A stretch of 11,845 nt of DNA from assembly GCA_003573635.1 (NCBI GenBank), contig QUTJ01031453.1:1-11845 (forward strand). Direction: 5' to 3'. The stretch's first letter is position 1. Each line of letters opens with the position of its first letter. Below are positions 6,790 to 11,845 of the stretch, piece by piece. The notes under the pieces were generated by a model. It had not been told where the DNA came from. It saw only the letters and a list, made by a program, of their open reading frames with translations, and made no database searches. The position numbers were made by a program, and so were the translations under genes. The DNA is from Goniomonas avonlea. Taxonomy: Eukaryota > Cryptophyceae > Goniomonadida > Goniomonadaceae.

Positions 6790-9700
6790 GGTATGCTTGT
6801 CATTGGTTTACCATGTATTGTTGGTGGTGCGTAAGCAGTCATATCACCCGGTTTGCCTGGTATACGGTACGAGAAAATGGACTTTGTCGCATTGGCCTTC
6901 ATATTTGTAGCCTCAAAAAAACCACCCACACTATCTGCCAGATTCTGCATTCCTGTTCTTGATCCTGCCATTAGGAGTAGGTCATCTCCGAACGCTTGCG
7001 GGTGAGCTCTGACCTCACACACCACTGGGACGTCGTCCTCATAAGTTCGGCTACTTTTTATAGTGCACAGTAGCATGTCGAAGTATATAGCCCAGAGTAT
7101 GGGGGACAAGACACATCCTTGCGGGAGTCCGGTGGTAACATCAAACTGTTGTGACAGGCCGTACGCAGTATTAACCTGTGCCGTTCTACCCGAGATAAAG
7201 TTCATTATGACCGTGATGAAGTCTACTGGGAGGTTCAGCCTATGCAAAGCAAGGTGCAGAACCCAGTGTGGTAGCTTATCGTAGGCTTTAACAATATCCA
7301 CGTAAGCAATAAAGGCTGGGTTATTCTCGTGAGCGAGCATCTCCACCACTAGCCTGGCCATCGCAGTTGCTCTCTGGACTGACGAGTCCGGGACAAACCC
7401 GCATTGTGATCTGTCTAGTGCGATTGTGTGTCCCCATTGCTTCAGAAGTCTTGCTCGTAATATTGTTTCGTAGAGTTTTGCCGCAGTCTCACTTAACGAG
7501 ATCGGTCTAACACTATTAAGTGATATCTCTTCAGCGTCCGGGTTCTTTGAAAGGAGCTGGATAACCACGTGTTTCCATTCCGCTGGTACTGTGTGTTCCT
7601 CCAAGCATTGGCAGTACAGTTTACGTAGTCTCTCACTTAACTCAGGGGACGCTACTAGCCATTCTCTTCGAATTCCAGTCTTTCCGGGAGATGTTGATGT
7701 GGGGACTGCTATGTGCTTTGTGAACTGGTTCCATTCTTCCTTGTTGATAGGTGCCAACATGTTTTTAGGGTCGGGTGCGTTGTGGTGATCTAGTTTGGGC
7801 GGGGGTGCTTTCTTTTCAAAGAACTTTCTCATGTGTGGGGGTAGCGTCGATATGTCGCCAGTGTGCAGCTGGTCCCGAGTCAGTGGGCACTGTTGATCTG
7901 CTGAGAACCAGTTGGACATGTATGCTCTTGCTTCGGTCAGTACTTTGTTCGGTTCAGATGTCCATTGTGCCTCAGCATCGCCTTCTTTGTACCAAACTGA
8001 GTGGAGTCTTTCGTGACTAGGGTTTTTGTCCAGGAGGTAAGCTAGTCTGTCTATGTTTTGCTTTGTCTGTGCTTGGTGCTCTGCCTGCGATTGCCATGTC
8101 TGTTGTGTTCCATTTTTCAGGAAGTAGGCTCTGCGTGATTTGAAACGGAGTGAGCGCACTAGTTGTCCCAGTTCATGCCTCGCGCCCTTCTCCCATTCCA
8201 CCCATTGATCGTTAGGTGCACTTATCTGTGGCACTTTCACCCCTTTGTTTTCCGCTAACTGCTTAGTGTTCTGTGATGCTCCTGTTCGGGCATATACGGC
8301 TAAGATTTGGGATAGGGCAGCCTTTCGTCTTGCCTCGCCTTGTTGTGTTTGCCCAAAAAAAGGTCTCCGCTTGGTAGGTGGCCTTCTCTCACTTGCCTGG
8401 CCGCACACTTCTCGTGCAGCTTCTATGATTATCTTTTTGATGTTCATCCACTGTTCTTCTATGTCATTGGTGTGGGGGAGGTTGTTGACTCTGTCTGCGA
8501 CCTCTTCGGTAGTCAGGTGTGCAATTACAGCTGCAGAGTTGACCGAGTTCAGAGACCTATCCCACGGTTCACCTTGATTAGGGTGGTGTATACTGTCCAC
8601 ATGTCGCCATGCCTGGTATTTTTTTCCTAACACTGGTGCGTGTGTGAACTCCATCACTACTGGTCTATGGTCCGATTCTGTGCGTGTCTGCCAAACCCCA
8701 ACTCGTGTGACCGCACGGGTTGCGACAAACGCCTTTGATACGCATATGTAGTCTATACATGACGCTGTTCTGCAGCCATCCGCACCTCTACCAAAGCGGG
8801 TTGGGACATTGCCATCTTTCGGGGTGTTGTTTGACAGGGTCATCGCATTCGTAAGGTTCGCGTTTGTGAGAAACTGACTCATAGTATCTGCGTCGTGTTT
8901 CCACGTGTTCGGGGGGTCTGATATCGCCATATTGGGTCCCCACCAGAGGTTGAGATCCCCTGCTACTAAAGTCTCTCTCCGTGGCGATGGGCGTGCTACC
9001 TTAGCAACATGCTCCAGCAGCTTAGCATTTTTAACGTGTTTAGGGATACCAGGCTCAGAGCTCGCATATAAGTGTGCATTAACTATCATTAGCTTCTTCG
9101 ATTGTGCTCCTCCGCCTCCTACCTCCGTAAGTAGCAGCCTGCCTGGTTTGAGGACAGTATTGGACGCTACATGTATCGAATTCCTGACTAGCGTGAGCAC
9201 ACCTGGACCTGGTGTTCCTTCCGATGTGTCACTGGAGAAACAACACCTGTAGCCATTGTTTGCCATGTGTCTGGCTATCTCCCTCTGCTTAGCTATACTG
9301 TGTATTCTCGTCTCTTGTACCGTGGCTATATCGATGTCAAGGGGGGCTAAGATGTTGTGTATAAAGGTGTTCGCTTTGTGTATCGTATTTAGTCCTGCTC
9401 GGCCTATATTATAAGTGACTACTTTGTAGAGCTGGTTTCTATGGACCTCAGCGCCATCTCTAGTCTGGTATGCCGGGGTCAAGAGTTCATCTCCGTCAAA
9501 GCCGTGGTCATTGAGGGGTGGGAGTCTACATCCACTCACTGCTTGTATATCTCTACGTGATTGGAGCGTCTGTCTTTCTTCCTGTGACACTGGACCTTCT
9601 CCTGGGTACCCTCTAGTGCTGTCAAAGGCATAGTTGTGTCTCGGCGTGTTCCTCATGCTTGTTTGGGGTATGACTGATTCGATGTATACATGATCATACC

Positions 9701-10052
9701 TTGGGGCAGCAGTTCGTTCGAGTTCATCATGTTCACATAGCTTGGCGGTAACTGGTTCCATGACCCGCTTCGCCTGGGGCTCCTGTGGAGGCTCATTATC
9801 TTCGCAGTCAGTCATATCACTAGTTTCCGTGGGGCGTGTTGGTGTGTGAATAAGCCAATTTACCCGTGAATGCGTTGTACTTCTGCCGCTTCTTTTCGGT
9901 GACTTCATGTCATATTGTGTGATTGTTCCCTCACTCTGCTGCGCCTTGGTTATTTGGTATTGTTGTTCATTGTTCCGTGGCTGCACACTTTCGTTGTCCC
10001 AATCGCAAATGGTGAGCTGAGAATGTGGCACTCGTTTGTTTTTGTGTCGCAT
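6771..10052 (-). CDS. ORF2 part 1: APE endonuclease and reverse transcriptase
   Basis: 1093 codons from ATG 10052, the first ATG after an in-frame stop at 10116-10118. Residues 1-205 are a hydrophilic leader. The APE-like endonuclease spans about 208-470, with TYN (N215), QET (E247), GDLN (D366, N368), CIDY (D434) and SDH (D461, H462) all kept; it would nick target DNA to prime reverse transcription. The reverse transcriptase runs from about 770: motif A AYVDIVKAYD (D919), motif B GLPQGCVLSP and motif C FGDD (D1023, D1024). The usual A before DD is G here. A long linker between the domains includes W-rich segments typical of non-LTR elements. The frame stops at TAG 6771-6773, just where the thumb strand should continue; that continuation is found one frame over. 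The enzyme core is therefore present but the protein is cut off in this copy. Confidence 0.93.
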   Translation of the reverse strand: MRHKNKRVPHSQLTICDWDNESVQPRNNEQQYQITKAQQSEGTITQYDMKSPKRSGRSTTHSRVNWLIHTPTRPTETSDMTDCEDNEPPQEPQAKRVMEPVTAKLCEHDELERTAAPRYDHVYIESVIPQTSMRNTPRHNYAFDSTRGYPGEGPVSQEERQTLQSRRDIQAVSGCRLPPLNDHGFDGDELLTPAYQTRDGAEVHRNQLYKVVTYNIGRAGLNTIHKANTFIHNILAPLDIDIATVQETRIHSIAKQREIARHMANNGYRCCFSSDTSEGTPGPGVLTLVRNSIHVASNTVLKPGRLLLTEVGGGGAQSKKLMIVNAHLYASSEPGIPKHVKNAKLLEHVAKVARPSPRRETLVAGDLNLWWGPNMAISDPPNTWKHDADTMSQFLTNANLTNAMTLSNNTPKDGNVPTRFGRGADGCRTASCIDYICVSKAFVATRAVTRVGVWQTRTESDHRPVVMEFTHAPVLGKKYQAWRHVDSIHHPNQGEPWDRSLNSVNSAAVIAHLTTEEVADRVNNLPHTNDIEEQWMNIKKIIIEAAREVCGQASERRPPTKRRPFFGQTQQGEARRKAALSQILAVYARTGASQNTKQLAENKGVKVPQISAPNDQWVEWEKGARHELGQLVRSLRFKSRRAYFLKNGTQQTWQSQAEHQAQTKQNIDRLAYLLDKNPSHERLHSVWYKEGDAEAQWTSEPNKVLTEARAYMSNWFSADQQCPLTRDQLHTGDISTLPPHMRKFFEKKAPPPKLDHHNAPDPKNMLAPINKEEWNQFTKHIAVPTSTSPGKTGIRREWLVASPELSERLRKLYCQCLEEHTVPAEWKHVVIQLLSKNPDAEEISLNSVRPISLSETAAKLYETILRARLLKQWGHTIALDRSQCGFVPDSSVQRATAMARLVVEMLAHENNPAFIAYVDIVKAYDKLPHWVLHLALHRLNLPVDFITVIMNFISGRTAQVNTAYGLSQQFDVTTGLPQGCVLSPILWAIYFDMLLCTIKSSRTYEDDVPVVCEVRAHPQAFGDDLLLMAGSRTGMQNLADSVGGFFEATNMKANATKSIFSYRIPGKPGDMTAYAPPTIHGKPMTSIPSTQAA

Positions 10053-10645
10053 TTCTACTTGTTTCTGCTTGTGTTTCGTTCTTTGGGTTGTTTGTTCTCT
10101 GTTTTTGCGAGCCTCTCAGTCCATTCTCGCACTCGCATTTCTAAGATTCTCTAGTAAATGGTGACACGGCAATTGTGTTGCGGTTTGCAGCAATCGAGTT
10201 TGTTTGCTCGCAATCGAGTTTGTTTGCACTTCACCTCGATCTTTTTTTGTGTTTGTTTCTTTTTGGGGACGCTCTCTTTTGGTCTTTCTTGCAGGCCTTT
10301 TGGGTTTGCCAGTGTTCTTTGTGTGCATTTCGTGTCTCATGGTACAAATCGCAAATGCACAGTACACAACACAAGCAAGGAACAAATGGCACACGCACAT
10401 TGGTTCGTCTAAGGCAGTTGTTCGCGCATGGGGTTTTTCGGCCGTAGTGCGCTCGTCTCGTGCACCTGAGGTGCAAATCACTCGTTGTTGTTTTACTTGG
10501 GAATGGGACCGCAATTGATACGTTTCATTTTCGTTCTCGGTCAAAAACTTGAAACAGACCTTTTGGCATGACTCATGACACGACTTAAGACATGACTGAG
10601 ACTCCGCTGGGGCTGCTGCGCAAATTGCACACTCGCACGCACAAT
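10053..10645 (-). other. Spacer between coiled-coil ORF and ORF2; probable 5' leader
   Basis: About 590 bases with no recognisable gene. On the minus strand, downstream of the coiled-coil stop at 10646, the sequence is A-rich and basic in every translation (for example many Lys/Arg/Thr codons), as expected for an untranslated leader. It contains a 20-bp tandem repeat at 10191-10227 and short ATGAC-type repeats near 10567-10600. The 5' boundary of the retrotransposon may lie in this spacer. Confidence 0.4.
10191..10227. repeat. 20-bp tandem repeat
   Basis: CAATCGAGTTTGTTTGC occurs at 10191-10207 and again, identical, at 10211-10227, separated by TCG. The period is 20 bases. It lies about 140 bases upstream of the ORF2 start in the leader. 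Confidence 0.9.
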
Positions 10646-11650
10646 TTAGTTGAAGAGCTCCGGGTCCAATTGCCCAAGCTGGCCTCCGCGGAAGGCTGCG
10701 AGCAAAGCTGCCTCTTGGCGTTGGAGCTCGTTCGTTGTCGGAGTCATCGCCTGGGTGCGGTTGTTGGAGTAGCGGGCGGATGCATCGAAGGCTGGCTGCA
10801 AATCGCGGTGACACTCGGGTTCTGTCCGTTGTCTCTTTGCCGACTCGTCCCGCTGCTGCTGAGAGGCGATGAAACGTTTGATTATTTCGTCCACTGCCTT
10901 CTGCTGGTTGTTGAAGCGGCGTACCATGTCCCCTGCCGCCTTTTGTTGCTCGAGCGTGACATGGTTGGCTAGGTGGTTCGCAGCTGATGTCACATGGGTT
11001 GAGACTGAGCTCGTGGACGCTTGGATGGCCTTCTTGATCTCTTCCACAGACTCCGCAGCTCGACGATCGTTGTTGCGCTCCGCCTCCGCTGCACGCCGTT
11101 CGAGGGTTGCAAGCTGTTCTCGCAGAACCTTGGTGTTGGCCTCCGCTTGCGCACTTGCTTGGTGAATCGCAGGTGGAATGAAGCGGGAGGCCGCGTTCGC
11201 GTATGATGCGCGTTGCTGTTCGCGCTTGCCGACATATTTGACCGCGAGGTCGCACGCGATGTCGACGTTTTTGTCCGGCTGTGCTCGCAATGGCACAGTC
11301 AGAATGGCGTTGCAGGCAATCCTTGCTTGTTGTTTGGTGGGGAGGGTCATGAAGAGCAGGGGCGGTTGCCGTGGGTCTCGGGCAGGTTTGAAGTCGACGT
11401 TGACCTCGACGCTCCTCTGCGCACTCCATCTGGACTGAGTCCGACACTGGTACAAGTTTCTCGCGTTTTGCCGCTGCTTCCGCCCTTGCCGTTTCGATTT
11501 CCGCTGGGGAGAGGGCCGCCCATGTCGTGACATTGCCTCGGCAGTCGGTAATACGCAGGCCTTCTAGGAGTTCCATCATCCTTAAGGCTTGGACCTTGTC
11601 TGGGTATCCGAAGATCATCCTGGTGGTGCGTTTGTCGACCACCACTGGCA
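10646..11650 (-). pseudogene. Coiled-coil ORF with one frame change; possible retrotransposon ORF1
   Basis: Two frames join into one plausible protein. The first runs from about 11650 (an ATG lies at 11618) through TTRMIFGYPDKVQALRMMELL to about 11430. The second takes over near SVEVNVDFKPARD and runs to TAA at 10646. The second part starts with PLLFMTLPTKQQARIACNA and then about 140 residues rich in Ala, Gln, Glu, Arg and Lys with long helix-forming stretches (REQLATLERRAAEAERNN), a likely coiled coil. Its tail ends QLGQLDPELFN. ORF1 proteins of non-LTR elements are often coiled-coil RNA chaperones, which suits its place upstream of ORF2. No CCHC knuckle is present and GC is higher than in ORF2, so a host gene is equally possible. 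The N-terminus abuts the AT-rich tract and may be cut off. Confidence 0.5.
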
Positions 11651-11660
11651 ATATATATAA

Positions 11661-11747
11661 GGTTATAACCAAAATACGTAAAATTTTTCTTCAGTCAATT
11701 TCTGTGAAATTAACATCAGAAAAATTTTACGTATNTTGCTTATAACA
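11661..11747. repeat. 87-bp inverted repeat (fold-back)
   Basis: Arm 1 (11661-11690) and arm 2 (11718-11747) are inverted complements over about 30 bp with two clear mismatches and one ambiguous position; the innermost 17 bp, ATACGTAAAATTTTTCT at 11674-11690 against 11718-11734, are perfect. The inner segments (11691-11717) also pair partly, leaving a loop of only a few bases. Confidence 0.85.
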
Positions 11748-11771
11748 AATTTATTATTATTATTTTCTTTC

Positions 11772-11795
11772 AAATTAACTAAAAATTTTACGTAT
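11772..11795. repeat. Third copy of the fold-back arm
   Basis: AAATTAAC followed by AAAAATTTTACGTAT repeats the 11707-11734 segment in the same orientation, with a shorter gap between the two blocks. No matching opposite arm for this copy is seen before the window ends. Confidence 0.75.
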
Positions 11796-11845
11796 CTCAA
11801 ATAATTCTTTAGTATAAAACCTCGCCTGTAGGCTCGGCAAGTATT

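Larger units (their letters stand above)
3139..10640 (-). mobile_element. Non-LTR (LINE-type) retrotransposon, frameshifted; ends not exactly located
   Basis: In transcription order on the minus strand: a 5' segment near 10.6-10.05 kb, ORF2 with APE-type endonuclease, reverse transcriptase, RNase H and CCHC knuckle, then a separate ORF3. No long terminal repeats, integrase or protease are visible, so this is not an LTR element. Known families with endonuclease-RT-RNase H order include the I and Ingi groups; I make no firmer clade assignment. I could not find a poly-A tail or target-site duplication. The 3' end probably lies somewhere in 3140-3450. The 5' end is near 10.6 kb, or near 11.65 kb if the coiled-coil ORF is its ORF1. 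Composition is about 47-50% GC in the ORF2 lines I counted, against about 65% in a line of the upstream ORF. Confidence 0.85.
11651..11845. other. AT-rich tract, possible small mobile element
   Basis: Composition changes abruptly from GC-rich coding DNA to very AT-rich sequence at about 11650, where the upstream reading frame loses protein-like character. The tract contains a long fold-back (11661-11747), a third copy of the fold-back arm, a TTA microsatellite (about 11750-11763) and one ambiguous base (11735). Near the end, composition rises again with GCCTGTAGGC. No coding potential. It could be a MITE-like insertion, another genomic compartment or an assembly join. Confidence 0.45.

Noticed and set aside
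6733-6815. A 41-nt GT-AG intron that would also restore frame at the RT break (GTAAAC to CCTAG)
   Set aside because: It would remove the segment IHGKPMTSIPS, which fits the conserved region before the LG strand in non-LTR RTs. A single-base change explains the data without losing conserved sequence.
3139-10640. LTR retrotransposon or integrated virus
   Set aside because: No protease, integrase, capsid or terminal repeats. An APE endonuclease at the N-terminus and RNase H after the RT identify a non-LTR element.
11429-11455. A 19-nt GT-AG segment that would join the two frames of the coiled-coil ORF
   Set aside because: 19 nt is below any intron length seen elsewhere in the window, and several alternative GT-AG pairs fit equally well. 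A simple indel is more likely.
11430-11533. Start of the coiled-coil ORF at the ATG at 11533
   Set aside because: The first 30 or so codons from there (SRHGRPSPQRKSKRQ) look like an out-of-frame reading of the better upstream frame. The real takeover is nearer 11430.
1-11845. tRNA, rRNA or CRISPR features
   Set aside because: No cloverleaf-like A/B box pairs, no conserved rRNA stretches and no regularly spaced repeat-spacer array were seen by eye. A dedicated search could still find a diverged tRNA.
11820-11845. Helitron-like 3' end, because of the GCCTGTAGGC hairpin
   Set aside because: The hairpin is only three base pairs deep and no CTRR terminus follows at the expected distance within the window.

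Overview
The window is nuclear DNA of a eukaryote, most likely a protist. It has very short spliceosomal introns (candidates of 37, 37, 41, 58 and 76 nt), GC-rich host coding DNA, chromatin-type domains (PHD, RWP-RK, AT-hook) and a non-LTR retrotransposon. TAA, TAG and TGA all act as stops in the gene models, so the code looks standard. I cannot name the organism. Every gene I can support reads on the minus strand.

Layout, left to right. 1-883: parts of a PHD-finger gene or small gene cluster that runs off the left end. It holds one convincing PHD exon (1-244) carrying an internal 33-bp tandem duplication, a decayed copy of the same exon cassette (312-495), and an AT-hook exon (749-883) related to the first exon of that cassette. 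884-1602: no convincing gene, only degenerate repeats and C/G runs. 1603-3040: a four-exon gene that I assemble into a 420-residue protein with an RWP-RK-like helix domain, then a chromo-barrel-like domain that appears to be split by a PHD finger, then a Lys-rich tail. About 3.1-10.1 kb: a long non-LTR retrotransposon in the same orientation, lying just upstream of that gene. Its ORF2 encodes an APE-type endonuclease, reverse transcriptase, RNase H and a CCHC knuckle, but is broken by two mutually compensating frame changes. A further ORF (ORF3) overlaps the end of ORF2 by 34 nt. 10.6-11.65 kb: a GC-rich coiled-coil ORF with one frame change, either ORF1 of the element or a separate host gene. 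About 11.65-11.84 kb: an abruptly AT-rich tract with a near-perfect 87-bp fold-back and a third copy of its arm.

The transposon supplies its own cleavage, reverse-transcription and RNA-removal functions. In its present form it probably cannot make intact ORF2 protein unless the frame changes are sequencing errors. The RWP-RK/PHD protein and the neighbouring AT-hook/PHD fragments suggest nuclear regulators or histone readers. The most novel item is the domain order of the 420-residue protein: a PHD finger seemingly nested inside a chromo-barrel, behind an RWP-RK-like domain that has lost its signature residues.
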